Origin: Burkholderiales bacterium
Lineage (GTDB): Bacteria; Pseudomonadota; Gammaproteobacteria; Burkholderiales; Burkholderiaceae_C
NCBI GenBank assembly: GCA_017307865.1
Contig: JAFKGE010000040.1
Span: 1-59,563 of the forward strand
DNA: 59,563 nt
Direction: 5' to 3'
Shown: positions 8,811 to 20,341 of the stretch, one piece after another
Layout of the letters: each line of letters starts with the position of its first letter
Numbering within the stretch: the stretch's first letter is position 1
Position numbers and translations under genes: made by a program
Notes under the pieces: generated by a model
Seen by the model: only the letters and a program-made list of their open reading frames with translations
Databases searched by the model: none
Told to the model about the DNA's origin: nothing

Positions 8811-9599
8811 ATGGCACTTGACGACAAGACCCTGGACGCGCTGGCCGAGCACCTGTACGCCTGCCAGCGTGAGGCGCGCGACACGCCCAAGATCACCGAC
8901 CAGCATCCCGAAATGGATTTCGACGATGCGTATGCCATCCAGGACCGCATCCTCGCCGCCAAGCTGAAGGCCGGCGCGCGCATCGCCGGCTACAAGGCGG
9001 GCCTGACCTCGCACGCCAAGATGAAGCAGATGGGCGTGACCGACCCGGTGTTCGGTTTTCTGGTGGATGAATTCATCGTGCCCGACGGCGGCGAAGTCCA
9101 GACCGGCGAGCTGATCCATCCCAAGGTCGAGCCCGAGATCGCCTTCGTCACCCGCGCCGAGCTGAAGGGCCCGGGCTGCAGCGTCGCCAACGTGCTGGCC
9201 GCCAGCGACGTGGTGCTGCCCGGCATCGAGGTGATCGACAGCCGCTACCGCGACTTCAAGTTCGACCTGAAGAGCGTGGTGGCCGACAACACCTCGGCGT
9301 CGCGCTTCGTGGTCGGCGGGCGCGCGGTCGACGCGCGCAGCGTGGACCTGCGCACCACCGGCGTGGTGCTCGAGAAAAACGGCCAGGTCGTGGCCCTGGG
9401 CGCCGGTGCCGCGGTGGTCAGCCATCCGGCCGCCGCCGTGGCCATGCTGGTCAACCACCTGGGCCGGCGCGGCAAGAGCCTGCCGGCCGGCAGCCTGGTG
9501 CTGTCAGGCGGCATCACCGAGGCCGTGTCGGTGCAAAAGGGCGACCACGTGACGTTGCGCGTGCAGGGCATGGGCAGCGTGTCGGTGCGTTTCGCATGA
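8811..9599 (+). CDS. dmpH: 4-oxalocrotonate decarboxylase
   Basis: Decarboxylates 2-oxo-3-hexenedioate to 2-hydroxypentadienoate, acting in complex with the hydratase DmpE. The 262-residue product is a DmpE paralogue: GYKAGLTSHAKMKQ near residue 62, the acidic metal site PKVEPEIAFV near 104, and VIDSRYRDF plus DNTSAS downstream. It is the last gene of the catabolic run; a strong terminator follows within 15 bp. The expected tautomerase dmpI is not in the gap after it. Confidence 0.92.
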   Translation: MALDDKTLDALAEHLYACQREARDTPKITDQHPEMDFDDAYAIQDRILAAKLKAGARIAGYKAGLTSHAKMKQMGVTDPVFGFLVDEFIVPDGGEVQTGELIHPKVEPEIAFVTRAELKGPGCSVANVLAASDVVLPGIEVIDSRYRDFKFDLKSVVADNTSASRFVVGGRAVDARSVDLRTTGVVLEKNGQVVALGAGAAVVSHPAAAVAMLVNHLGRRGKSLPAGSLVLSGGITEAVSVQKGDHVTLRVQGMGSVSVRFA

Positions 9600-9612
9600 A
9601 GTTTTGAACCCC

Positions 9613-9640
9613 GGCGCCGAATGAACGGCGCCATTTTTTT
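9613..9640 (+). terminator. Rho-independent terminator after dmpH
   Basis: Perfect stem GGCGCCG / CGGCGCC with loop AATGAA, then A and seven T. It separates the catabolic operon from the Bug-type gene, which begins 18 bp later. Confidence 0.85.
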
Positions 9641-9657
9641 ACCCCGAGGAGAGATTC

Positions 9658-10629
9658 ATGAAACGACGTGACTTCGTCGCGGCGGCGTCCGCTGCTGCCT
9701 TGCCCGGCCTGAGCTGGGCGCAAGACAAGTACCCCAGCAAGCCGGTGCGCCTGATCGTGCCCTTTCCGCCGGGCGGCCCCACCGACATGATGGGCCGCGC
9801 GGCGGCCCGTGCCATGAGCGAACAGCTGGGCCAGTCCTTCGTGGTCGAGAACCGCGCCGGTGCCGCCGGCAACATCGGCACCGACGCGGCGGCCAAGGCG
9901 GCGCCCGACGGCTACTTGATCGCCTTGTCGGCCATCAGCAGCCTGGCGATCGCGCCGCACATGTACAGCAAGATGCCGTTCAACGTCGAAAAGGACCTGG
10001 CGCCGATCTCGCTGGTGGGCACCACGCCCTGCGCGATCGTCGCCAACCCGAACGCGCCCTTCAGCGACCTCAAGGGCATGATCGCCTACGCCAAGGCCAA
10101 CCCGGGCAAGATCAGCTACGCCACCTCGGGCATCGGCACCAGCAACCACCTGGCGGCCGAACTGCTGCAGTCGGTGGCGGGCTTTCAGATGACGCACGTG
10201 CCGTACAAGGGCTCCAGCCAGATCGTGCCCGACCTGATCTCGGGCGTGGTGCCGGTCAGCGTCGAAAGCTCGCTGGTCACCACCTTGCAGCACGTCAAGG
10301 CCGGCAAGCTCAAGGCGATTGCCGTCACCTCGGCCAAGCGCGCCTCGGTGTGGCCCGACGTGCCCACCGTGGCCGAATCGGGCTACCCGGGCTTCGAGGT
10401 CGAGTCCTGGTTCGGCCTGGTGGCGTCCGCCGCCACGCCGCCGGCCATCATCAACAAGCTGCAGGCGGCCTGGGCGGCGGGCGCCGTCACCGCCGAGACG
10501 CGCACCGCGTTCGACAACATTCCGGCCAACGAGCGCGTCACCACGCCGGCCGAGTTCGGCGCCTTCATCAAGAGCGAAGACAAGCGCTGGGGCGAGTTGA
10601 TCCGCAAGCTGGGCATCAAGGCGGACTGA
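9658..10629 (+). CDS. Bug-family (TctC-like) periplasmic solute-binding protein
   Basis: The 323-residue product begins with MKRRDF and an alanine-rich export signal ending near SWAQ (twin-arginine-like), then the family hallmark YPSKPVRLIVPFPPGGPTD. Later come ENRAGAAGNIG, SGIGTSNHLAAELL and HVPYKGSSQ. Bug proteins bind carboxylates such as aromatic acids or dicarboxylates in the periplasm and often serve tripartite transporters encoded elsewhere; no TctA/TctB partner is here. GAGGAGAG precedes the ATG. It sits behind a strong terminator, so it is read either by read-through or by an unseen promoter. Confidence 0.9.
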   Translation: MKRRDFVAAASAAALPGLSWAQDKYPSKPVRLIVPFPPGGPTDMMGRAAARAMSEQLGQSFVVENRAGAAGNIGTDAAAKAAPDGYLIALSAISSLAIAPHMYSKMPFNVEKDLAPISLVGTTPCAIVANPNAPFSDLKGMIAYAKANPGKISYATSGIGTSNHLAAELLQSVAGFQMTHVPYKGSSQIVPDLISGVVPVSVESSLVTTLQHVKAGKLKAIAVTSAKRASVWPDVPTVAESGYPGFEVESWFGLVASAATPPAIINKLQAAWAAGAVTAETRTAFDNIPANERVTTPAEFGAFIKSEDKRWGELIRKLGIKAD

Positions 10630-10647
10630 GGCTGCAGAGCCGAAGGC

Positions 10648-11970
10648 TCAGTGCAGCTTGACGCGCGGCGTCGCGCGCTTGATGAGAAAGCGGGCCAGCG
10701 CCAGCACCGTCGTGCGGCGCACGCCCAGCACCGCTTCGTGGTGCATCAGGTGCAGGCTCATGTACATCAGGCGCGCGAACAGGCCTTCGACGAACCAGCT
10801 CTTGCTGAACAGCACGCCCATCAGGCTGCCGACCGAGGTGCTGGTGCCCAGCGACACCAGCGAGCCGTGGTCGCGGTACACGTAGGGCGCCTCGGGCCAG
10901 GGGCGTCCGCGCGCCTCGCCCAGCAGCGCTCGGCCCAGGTAGCTCGCCTCCTGATGCGCGGTCTGCGCGCGCGGCGGCAGCGGGCGTCCGCCCGGGCCGG
11001 CGCAGGCGGCGCAGTCGCCCAGCGCCAGCACGCCCGGCCAGCCGGGCACGCGCAGCTGTGCATCGACCTCGACTTGGCCTGACTTGTTGACCGGCAGGCC
11101 GAGCGCGCGCAGCAGCGGCGGCGCCTCGATGCCGGCCGCCCAGACCGTGAGCTCGCTCGGGTATCGGTGGCCGTCGTGGTCCTCCACGCCGTCGGCGTCG
11201 ATGCGGGTCACCCGGCAATCGGTGTGCACGTCGACGTGGCGCTGGCGCAGCAGATCCAGCGCCGCCGCCGACACCTTTTCGCTCAGCGGGGCCAGCAGGC
11301 GCGGGCTGCCTTCCAGCAGGGTGATGTGCACGTCGCGATCGGGGTCGAGCCGGCGCAGGCCGTAGCGCGTGTGCACGGCGCTGGCCTCGCGCAGCTCGGC
11401 CGCCAGTTCCACCCCGGTCGCGCCGCCGCCGATGATCACGACGTCGACGCTGGCCGCGCCGTCGCGCTGCTTGCGCATGTCGGCCGCGGCCAGCAGCTTG
11501 AGCATGCGCAGGCGAAACTGCTCGGCCGACGCCGGGTCGTTCAGCGACAGCGTGTGCTCGGGCGCGCCCGGCACGCCGAAGTAGCGTGAGGTGCTGCCCA
11601 GCGCCAGCACCAGGCGGTCGTAGCCCAGTTCGCGCACCGGCAGCAGCTCCTCGCCGCTTTCGTCGTGGATCGCGCCGACGCCGATCGAGCGGCGCGCCGC
11701 ATCGAGCGCCACCAGCGGGCCGTAGACGAAGCGAAAGCCGTTGTCGTGCGCCAGCATCTCGTAGGACAGGCCCTCCTGGTGGATGTCCAGCGTGCCGGCG
11801 GCCACCTCGTGCAGGGTCGGCTTCCAGATGTGGAACAGCTGCTGGTCGACCAGCGTCACGCGCTCGGCGCCCAGCCGGCGCCCGAGCTTGCACGCCAGTT
11901 CGAGCCCGCCGGCGCCACCGCCGACGATGACGATGGCGTTCGAGCGCTCGCCGGGATCGTCTGTTGCCAT
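10648..11970 (-). CDS. ndh: Type II NADH:quinone oxidoreductase (NDH-2)
   Basis: Single-subunit, non-pumping flavoprotein that moves electrons from NADH to quinone at the inner membrane face. The 440-residue product has an N-terminal FAD site [13 protein letters not shown], an NAD site [18 protein letters not shown], the conserved [13 protein letters not shown] and GDCAA segments, and a C-terminal amphipathic region ([11 protein letters not shown]) for membrane contact. I chose the ATG at 11970 (MATDD) because GAGGAGG lies 5-6 bp before it; a longer reading starts at 11997. It converges with the Bug-type gene, leaving 18 bp between stop codons. Confidence 0.9.
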   Translation of the reverse strand: MATDDPGERSNAIVIVGGGAGGLELACKLGRRLGAERVTLVDQQLFHIWKPTLHEVAAGTLDIHQEGLSYEMLAHDNGFRFVYGPLVALDAARRSIGVGAIHDESGEELLPVRELGYDRLVLALGSTSRYFGVPGAPEHTLSLNDPASAEQFRLRMLKLLAAADMRKQRDGAASVDVVIIGGGATGVELAAELREASAVHTRYGLRRLDPDRDVHITLLEGSPRLLAPLSEKVSAAALDLLRQRHVDVHTDCRVTRIDADGVEDHDGHRYPSELTVWAAGIEAPPLLRALGLPVNKSGQVEVDAQLRVPGWPGVLALGDCAACAGPGGRPLPPRAQTAHQEASYLGRALLGEARGRPWPEAPYVYRDHGSLVSLGTSTSVGSLMGVLFSKSWFVEGLFARLMYMSLHLMHHEAVLGVRRTTVLALARFLIKRATPRVKLH

Positions 11971-12172
11971 GGAACCTCCTCGTTTCGTGGTCGACACCGG
12001 GTCATGCTGGTTGATGCCCGATCGGTCAAAGGGACATTGTCCGGCACCACGGCCTTCGGTTCATCGAGCCCGTCGAGGGGCGGCCGGCAGAAGGCCGTGC
12101 TTGGGTGTAAAACCGGCGCTTGCGCACGGCTGTCGGGTGCGCCCCAAGCCGCCGCGCCCGCGTGGCGCCGGG

Positions 12173-12200
12173 CTTGAATCGGGGGGCCGGGCCCTCATAT
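12173..12200 (+). promoter_or_regulatory. Sigma-32 type heat-shock promoter of clpB
   Basis: CTTGAA (12173-12178), a 13-bp spacer, and CCCTCATAT (12192-12200) fit the sigma-32 pattern CTTGAA-N(11-15)-CCCCATNT closely. The site lies 39 bp before the clpB start, as expected for a heat-shock chaperone gene. Confidence 0.7.
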
Positions 12201-12238
12201 CGTTGGCAATTCAGCAACAACTTCAAGCCGTATACACC

Positions 12239-14842
<2,604 letters not shown>

Positions 14843-14875
14843 GCACACTCTGGTCCATTGCTCTTGTTGTTGTAG

Positions 14876-14913
14876 CGCCTCGCGCCGTCCGGATGCCGGC
14901 GCGAGGCGTTTTT
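14876..14913 (+). terminator. Rho-independent terminator of clpB
   Basis: Perfect 12-bp stem CGCCTCGCGCCG / CGGCGCGAGGCG with a 9-nt loop, followed by five T. Confidence 0.9.
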
Positions 14914-14977
14914 CGCTATAAGCCGGCTTTCCGCCACAATGGGGTAAACGCCCTTTGTCCCGACGAGGAGAGCCGGC

Positions 14978-15775
14978 ATGACCGACACCGCTACCCCTGA
15001 CCTGGCCGCCCTGGCCCAGCAACTCGAACACACCCTCAAGCTGCGTGTGCCGCCCATCGGCGTGCGCCTGTTCGAGTCCGCCGAGGTGCTGGGCACGATC
15101 CCCAAGCTGCGCCGCCCGCAGGCGGTGCACACCACCGACCAGATCGTCGCGCAGGCCTGCCGCCTGGGCTGGACCATGGGCATCACCGGCGACGACCTGG
15201 TGGGCCCGCAGTGCAAGGCCGTGATCGGCTTGGGCGGGCAGGACGAGGCGTGGTATTCGGGCCAGCAGATGGCGGGCGTCTGGTACGCCACCGTGGAAGA
15301 CTCGGCCCGCCACCAGGCCGCGATGAACGTGGTGCCCGTGGGCCAGTACCAGGCGCTGGTGGTGGCGCCGCTGGCCAAGTGGGCGGGCTTTGGCGCGGGG
15401 CTGGACCAGCCCGACATCGCGCTCTTTTACGCCACGCCCGGCGCCATGATCTATTTCATCAACGGCCTGCAGTGGTCGGGCTACCAGCGCTTCGACTGGA
15501 GCGTGGTGGGCGAATCGTCCTGCGCCGACTCCTGGGGCCGGGCGCTGAAGACGCGCGAGCCCAGCCTGTCGATTCCCTGCTTTGCCGAGCGCCGCTACGG
15601 CGGTGTGCTGGACGACGAGATGCTGATGGCGCTGACACCGGCCGACATGGCCAAGTCGCTGACCGGCATGGCCGCGCTGGCCAAGAACGGCCTGCGCTAC
15701 CCCTTTGCCCCCTACGGCATCCAGCAGGACGTGCGCGCGGGGATGGGGGTGAGCTATCCCAAAGGCGCGGCTTGA
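14978..15775 (+). CDS. DUF169-family protein
   Basis: The 265-residue product resembles the DUF169 family: LRVPPIGVRLF near residue 23, then a cysteine at CRLGWTMGITGDDLVGPQC (two Cys about 18 apart) and GLGG. Members are cytoplasmic, of unknown function, and turn up beside redox or one-carbon genes. ACGAGGAGAG precedes the ATG. CACAAT about 40 bp upstream could be its -10. It is followed after 53 bp by an aldehyde dehydrogenase in the same direction. No function is claimed. Confidence 0.65.
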   Translation: MTDTATPDLAALAQQLEHTLKLRVPPIGVRLFESAEVLGTIPKLRRPQAVHTTDQIVAQACRLGWTMGITGDDLVGPQCKAVIGLGGQDEAWYSGQQMAGVWYATVEDSARHQAAMNVVPVGQYQALVVAPLAKWAGFGAGLDQPDIALFYATPGAMIYFINGLQWSGYQRFDWSVVGESSCADSWGRALKTREPSLSIPCFAERRYGGVLDDEMLMALTPADMAKSLTGMAALAKNGLRYPFAPYGIQQDVRAGMGVSYPKGAA

Positions 15776-15828
15776 AGCTGTCCGCCGCATGGGATGATCG
15801 GACCCAGCAGCATCCGCAGGAGACCCCC

Positions 15829-17289
15829 ATGAACGCCAGCACGCACGCCCTGGTCGCCGTTGCGGCCACCTCCGGCCTGGTGGATTTGTTCGAGCGCCAG
15901 CAGCAGGCGGCGCGGCGCGAGGTCGAGGTGCCGCTGGCCTTGCGGCGCGAGCGCCTGCAGCGCCTGACGGCGATGTGGCGGCAAAACGAGGGCCGGCTGG
16001 CGCAGGCCGTGGGGCAGGACTTCGGCCTGCGTGGCGAGCGCCTGACGCAGGTGGCCGACGCGCTGGTGCTCGACAGCGTGCTGGCCGATTTGCGCCGCAA
16101 CCTGGCGCGCTGGAGCCGCCCGCGCCGCGTGCGCACACCCTTGCACCTGCTGCCCGCGCGTGCTTTCGTGCAGCGCCAGCCGCTGGGCGTGGTCGGCGTC
16201 ATCAGCCCCTGGAACTATCCGCTGCAGCTGGCGCTGGGCCCAAGCGCCACCGCGCTGGCGGCGGGCAACCGGGTGCTGCTCAAGCCCAGCGAGCACACGC
16301 CGCACACGGCGCAGCTGTTGGCCGAATTGGTGGCCCAGCACTTCGCGCCGGAGGAGTTTGCCGTCGTCACCGGCGGGGTCGACGTGGCCACGGCCTTTTC
16401 GGCGCTGCCTTTCGATCACCTGTTCTTCACCGGCTCCACCACCGTGGGCCGGCAGGTGGCCGAGGCCGCCGCGCGCAGCCTGACGCCCGTCACGCTGGAA
16501 CTGGGCGGCAAGTCGCCCTGCATCGTCGACGCCTCGTGCAGTGACCTGGATGATGCGGCGCTGAAGATCGCCGTGGGCAAGCTGCTCAACGGCGGCCAGA
16601 CCTGCATCGCGCCCGACTACCTGCTGCTGCCGCGCGGGCGCGAGGCGGCCTTTGCCGACGCCTATCAGAAGGCCGTCACGCGATTGTTTCCGCAGTTGGT
16701 GGGCAACGCCGACTACGCCGCCATCATCAACGCGCGCCAGCACCAGCGGCTGCAGGCGCTGGTGGACGAGGCGAAGGCGCTGGGCGCGCGGGTGGACGAC
16801 GTGGGCCCGCCGGCGCTGGGCACGCCCGGCAACGAGGCCGAGGCACGCCAGATGCGCCCGCTGCTGGTGTTCGATCTGCCGCCGCAGGCGCGCCTGCTGC
16901 AAGAAGAGATTTTCGGCCCCGTGCTGCCGGTGCTGCCCTATGACGACCTGGGCACGGTCATCGCCTACATCAACGCCCGCCCGCGCCCGCTGGCGCTGTA
17001 CTGGTTCGGCGAGGACGAGGCGGCACGCGACCGCGTGCTGCAGGGTACGGTGAGCGGCGGGGTGACGGTCAACGACACGCTGATGCACATCGCCCACGAC
17101 GGCCTGCCCTTTGGCGGCGTGGGCGAAAGCGGCCTGGGCGCCTACCACGGCGAGACGGGTTTTTTGCGCTTCACGCACGAGAAGGCGGTGTTCGTGCAGT
17201 CGCGCTTCGGCCGCGGTGATTTGCTGTACCCGCCCTTCGGCGCGCGCTTCGACCGGGTGATGGGGCTCATTCGGCGCTGGCTGCGCTGA
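15829..17289 (+). CDS. NAD(P)-dependent aldehyde dehydrogenase, coniferyl-aldehyde-type
   Basis: Oxidises an aldehyde, probably long-chain or aromatic, to the acid. At 486 residues it is of the short class-3-like branch: N129 in SPWNYPLQLALGP, base E224 in LELGGKSP, nucleophile C259 in NGGQTCIAPDY. GQTCxAPDY is characteristic of enzymes annotated as coniferyl aldehyde dehydrogenase. The ATG at 15829 follows GCAGGAGAC and gives a family-like N-terminus. A hydrophobic/basic tail (VMGLIRRWLR) might touch the membrane. It stands after DUF169 and before an MFS gene; substrate unknown. Confidence 0.85.
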   Translation: MNASTHALVAVAATSGLVDLFERQQQAARREVEVPLALRRERLQRLTAMWRQNEGRLAQAVGQDFGLRGERLTQVADALVLDSVLADLRRNLARWSRPRRVRTPLHLLPARAFVQRQPLGVVGVISPWNYPLQLALGPSATALAAGNRVLLKPSEHTPHTAQLLAELVAQHFAPEEFAVVTGGVDVATAFSALPFDHLFFTGSTTVGRQVAEAAARSLTPVTLELGGKSPCIVDASCSDLDDAALKIAVGKLLNGGQTCIAPDYLLLPRGREAAFADAYQKAVTRLFPQLVGNADYAAIINARQHQRLQALVDEAKALGARVDDVGPPALGTPGNEAEARQMRPLLVFDLPPQARLLQEEIFGPVLPVLPYDDLGTVIAYINARPRPLALYWFGEDEAARDRVLQGTVSGGVTVNDTLMHIAHDGLPFGGVGESGLGAYHGETGFLRFTHEKAVFVQSRFGRGDLLYPPFGARFDRVMGLIRRWLR

Positions 17290-17344
17290 TGCGCCGGGGC
17301 CGCTACCATCGAACGCTTTTGCCTTTCGCCGCCGGCCCCCGTTC

Positions 17345-18595
17345 ATGAACACCGCCACCGTCACCGCACTGCCCATCGACCAAGCCGCCGCCGCGCCGCC
17401 GCCCGGCTCGCTGCGCGAGGACGCTGCGGTCATCGGGCTGGTGGGCCTGGCGCATGCCAGCTCGCACTTCAGCCATCTGCTGCTGCCGGCGCTGTTTCCG
17501 GTCTTCATGAAGGAGTTCGGCCTGAGCTTTGCCGAGTTGGGCTTTCTGTCCACGGTGTTTTTCTTCATCTCGGGCTCGGGGCAGGCGCTGTCGGGTTTCC
17601 TGGTCGATCGCGTGGGCGCACGGCCGGTGCTGTTCGCCTCGCTGGGCTGCTTCATCGCGGCCTGTCTGGCGGGCTATCTGGCGCAGGGTTATTGGGGCCT
17701 GATGGCGGTGGCGGTGTTCGCCGGCCTGGGCAACGCGCCGTTTCACCCGGTGGACTTCAGCATCCTCAACCAGCGCGTGTCGGCGCACCGGCTGGGCTAT
17801 GCCTACAGCATGCACGGCCTGTCGGGCAACCTGGGCTGGGCGCTGGCGCCGGTGTTCCTGATGGGCTTTACCGCCTGGGGGGGCGACTGGCGCGCGGGCT
17901 ACCTGGCCGCGGCGCTGATGTATGCCGCCATCCTGGCGCTGCTGGTGCTGCAACGGCGGCGCCTGCACACCCAGGTGGTGGTGCACGCCAGGCAGGACGG
18001 CGCCAGCGCCGGTGTCAACTTTCTGCGCCTGCCGGTGGTGTGGTGGTGTTTCGCGTTCTTTTTGCTGTCCACCATGACGCTGGCGGTGGTGCAGAACTTC
18101 AGCGTGTCCATCATGCAGGCCATGCACGGTGTCAGCTTCGAGTCGGCCACCACCATGCTGACGGCCTACATGCTGTGCGGTGCGGTGGGCGTGTTCATCG
18201 GCGGTGTGGTGGCCGCCAAGGTGCCGCTGCACAGCGACCGCGTGGTGGCCTGGTGCATGGGCGTGGGCGCGCTGCTGATGGCGCTGGCCGGCAGCGGCTG
18301 GCTGGGCGGCCTGGGTTCGATGGTGGTGCTGGCCGGCACCGGTTTTGCCGTCGGCGTGGGCGGCCCCAGCCGCGACATGATGATCAAGAAGGCCGCGCCC
18401 AAGGGCGCCACCGGGCGCGTGTACGGCACGGTGTATTCGGGGCTGGACCTGGGCTTTGCCATCGCCCCCATGATCTACGGCGTGTTCATGGATCGCCACT
18501 GGTACGCCACCACCATGATCGTCGCCGCCGTGCTGCTGATGGCCTCGGTCTACGCCGCCGTGGGCGTGGGCGCGCGCACCGACCACGCGCGCTGA
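17345..18595 (+). CDS. MFS transporter
   Basis: The 416-residue product has about twelve hydrophobic segments starting near residue 28 and a loop-2-type motif at GFLVDRVGARPVLFAS (about 78-93). A central cytoplasmic stretch (LQRRRLHTQVVVHARQDG) splits two six-helix halves. The general look is of the drug/fosmidomycin-resistance (Fsr-like) branch, so efflux of a small organic compound is a guess. It sits 55 bp after the aldehyde dehydrogenase and 27 bp before a ThDP enzyme gene, all in the same direction. Substrate not predictable from sequence. Confidence 0.85.
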   Translation: MNTATVTALPIDQAAAAPPPGSLREDAAVIGLVGLAHASSHFSHLLLPALFPVFMKEFGLSFAELGFLSTVFFFISGSGQALSGFLVDRVGARPVLFASLGCFIAACLAGYLAQGYWGLMAVAVFAGLGNAPFHPVDFSILNQRVSAHRLGYAYSMHGLSGNLGWALAPVFLMGFTAWGGDWRAGYLAAALMYAAILALLVLQRRRLHTQVVVHARQDGASAGVNFLRLPVVWWCFAFFLLSTMTLAVVQNFSVSIMQAMHGVSFESATTMLTAYMLCGAVGVFIGGVVAAKVPLHSDRVVAWCMGVGALLMALAGSGWLGGLGSMVVLAGTGFAVGVGGPSRDMMIKKAAPKGATGRVYGTVYSGLDLGFAIAPMIYGVFMDRHWYATTMIVAAVLLMASVYAAVGVGARTDHAR

Positions 18596-18622
18596 GGGGC
18601 GCGGACGCGGCACAATCGTCGC

Positions 18623-20332
18623 ATGACCCAAGCTAGCCCCTCTCCCATCGCCGGCCATCTTCTGATCGAATGTCTGATCGAGCAGGGCGTCGAACGCGCC
18701 TATGGCGTGCCGGGCGAAAGCTATCTGGCGGCGCTCGACGGCTTTTACGCGCACCGTGACCGCATTCGCTTCATCACTTGCCGGCAAGAGGGCGGGGCGG
18801 CCTTCATGGCCGAGGCCGAGGGCAAGCTCACCGGCCGCGCGGGCGTGCTGTTCGTCACGCGCGGGCCGGGCGCGGCCAATGCCACGGTGGGCATCCACAC
18901 GGCGTTCCAGGACTCGACGCCGATGGTCGTCTTCATCGGCGACGTGGCCAGCGACATGCGCGATCGCGAGGCCTTCCAGGAGGTGGACTTTCGCGTTTTC
19001 CTGGGCCCCAGCACGCAGGGCTTTGCCAAGCGGGTGGAGCGCATCGACGATGCCCGGCGCATCCCCGAATACGTGGCGCGCGCCTTCGCCACCGCCATGA
19101 ACGGCCGCCCGGGGCCGGTGGTGCTGGTGCTGCCAGAAGACATGCTGACCGAGCCGGTCGACGTGCGCCCACTGCCGCGCGTGGAACCGGTTCAATATCA
19201 AACCGAGCCGCAGCGCTTTCTGCATCTGCGCGAGCAGCTATTGAAAGCGAAGCAACCGCTGGTGATTGCCGGTGGCCCCGGCTGGACGCCCGCAGCGGCG
19301 CAGGCGCTGCAGCGCTTCGCCGAGCGCTGGCGCTTGCCGGTGGCCAACGCCTTCCGCTTTCAGGACACCTTCGACAACCACCACGCCCTGTATGCCGGCG
19401 ACGTGGGCATCGCCATCAACCCCAGGCTGGCCGAGCGCGTCCGGGCGGCCGACCTGCTGCTGGTGGTCGGCCCGCGCCTGGGCGAGATGACCACCGGCGG
19501 CTACACCCTGGTCGAGGCGCCGCTGCCCAGGCAGAAGCTGGTGCACATCCACCCCGACCCGCAGGAACTGGGCCGCGTCTACCAGGCCGAGCTGGCCCTG
19601 TGTGCCACCATGCCGGCGGCAGCCGCCATGCTGGATGCGCTGCCCGCGCCCGCCAGCGTGCCCTGGGCGGCGTGGAGCGAGGCCGCGCACGCCGACTACC
19701 AGGCCAACCTGGTGCCGCAGGCGCTGCCCGGGCCCATCGACATGCCGGCCATCGTCGCCACGCTGCAGCGCCTGCTGCCGGCCGACACGGTGGTCACCAA
19801 CGGCGCCGGCAATTTCGCCAGCTGGGTGCATCGCTTCTGGCGCTATCACGGCATCGCCAAGGGCCACAAGACGCAGCTTGCGCCCACCAGTGGCGCCATG
19901 GGCTATGGCGTGCCGGCGGGCATCGGCGCGTCGATCGCCACCGGGCGCATGGTGTTCACCATCGCGGGTGACGGCGACTTTTTGATGAACGGGCAGGAAC
20001 TGGCCACTGCCGTGCAGCACGGCGGCAAGAGCATCATCGTGCTGCTGAACAACGGCAGCTACGGCACCATCCGCATGCACCAGGAGCGCGAGTTTCCCGC
20101 CCACGTCAGCGGCTCGGACCTGAGCAACCCCGACTTCGTTGCGCTGGCGCGCGCCTATGGCTGGGCGGGCGAGCGCGTCACGCGCACCGAGCAGTTCGAG
20201 CCCGCGCTGCAGGCGGCGCTGCACAGCGAGCAGGGCAGCCTGATCGAGGTGACGCTGAGCGAGGACATCATCACCACGCGCGCCACGCTGGGCACCATCC
20301 GCCAGCAGGCGCTGGCGCGGCAGAAGGCTTGA
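18623..20332 (+). CDS. Thiamine-diphosphate enzyme of the acetolactate synthase-like family
   Basis: The 569-residue product has the three-domain ThDP fold: PYR domain with the catalytic glutamate in CRQEGGAAFMAEA (about residue 53), a central domain, and the PP domain with GDGDFLMNGQEL...NNGSYGT as metal/ThDP motif. It resembles catabolic acetolactate-synthase-like or benzoylformate-decarboxylase-like proteins, not the biosynthetic IlvB, and no small subunit gene is adjacent. A CACAAT box 12 bp before the ATG suggests a very short leader. The linker around residues 190-211 may have been shaped by a dispersed repeat (19194-19255). Substrate unknown. Confidence 0.85.
   Translation: MTQASPSPIAGHLLIECLIEQGVERAYGVPGESYLAALDGFYAHRDRIRFITCRQEGGAAFMAEAEGKLTGRAGVLFVTRGPGAANATVGIHTAFQDSTPMVVFIGDVASDMRDREAFQEVDFRVFLGPSTQGFAKRVERIDDARRIPEYVARAFATAMNGRPGPVVLVLPEDMLTEPVDVRPLPRVEPVQYQTEPQRFLHLREQLLKAKQPLVIAGGPGWTPAAAQALQRFAERWRLPVANAFRFQDTFDNHHALYAGDVGIAINPRLAERVRAADLLLVVGPRLGEMTTGGYTLVEAPLPRQKLVHIHPDPQELGRVYQAELALCATMPAAAAMLDALPAPASVPWAAWSEAAHADYQANLVPQALPGPIDMPAIVATLQRLLPADTVVTNGAGNFASWVHRFWRYHGIAKGHKTQLAPTSGAMGYGVPAGIGASIATGRMVFTIAGDGDFLMNGQELATAVQHGGKSIIVLLNNGSYGTIRMHQEREFPAHVSGSDLSNPDFVALARAYGWAGERVTRTEQFEPALQAALHSEQGSLIEVTLSEDIITTRATLGTIRQQALARQKA
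19194..19255. repeat. Possible dispersed repeat family A copy inside a ThDP-enzyme gene
   Basis: AATATCAAACCGAG, CGCAGCGCTT, CTGCGCGAGCAGCTATTGAA and a trailing AAGCGAAG follow the block order of the copy at 5948-6004 while staying in frame. It falls at the interdomain linker. Resemblance by eye only. Confidence 0.35.
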
Positions 20333-20341
20333 GTCGGGCGA

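Noticed and set aside
10628-10655. Hairpin between the Bug gene and ndh as a terminator
   Set aside because: GAGCC-GAA-GGCTC is short, has no T-tract and overlaps coding sequence; too weak to list.
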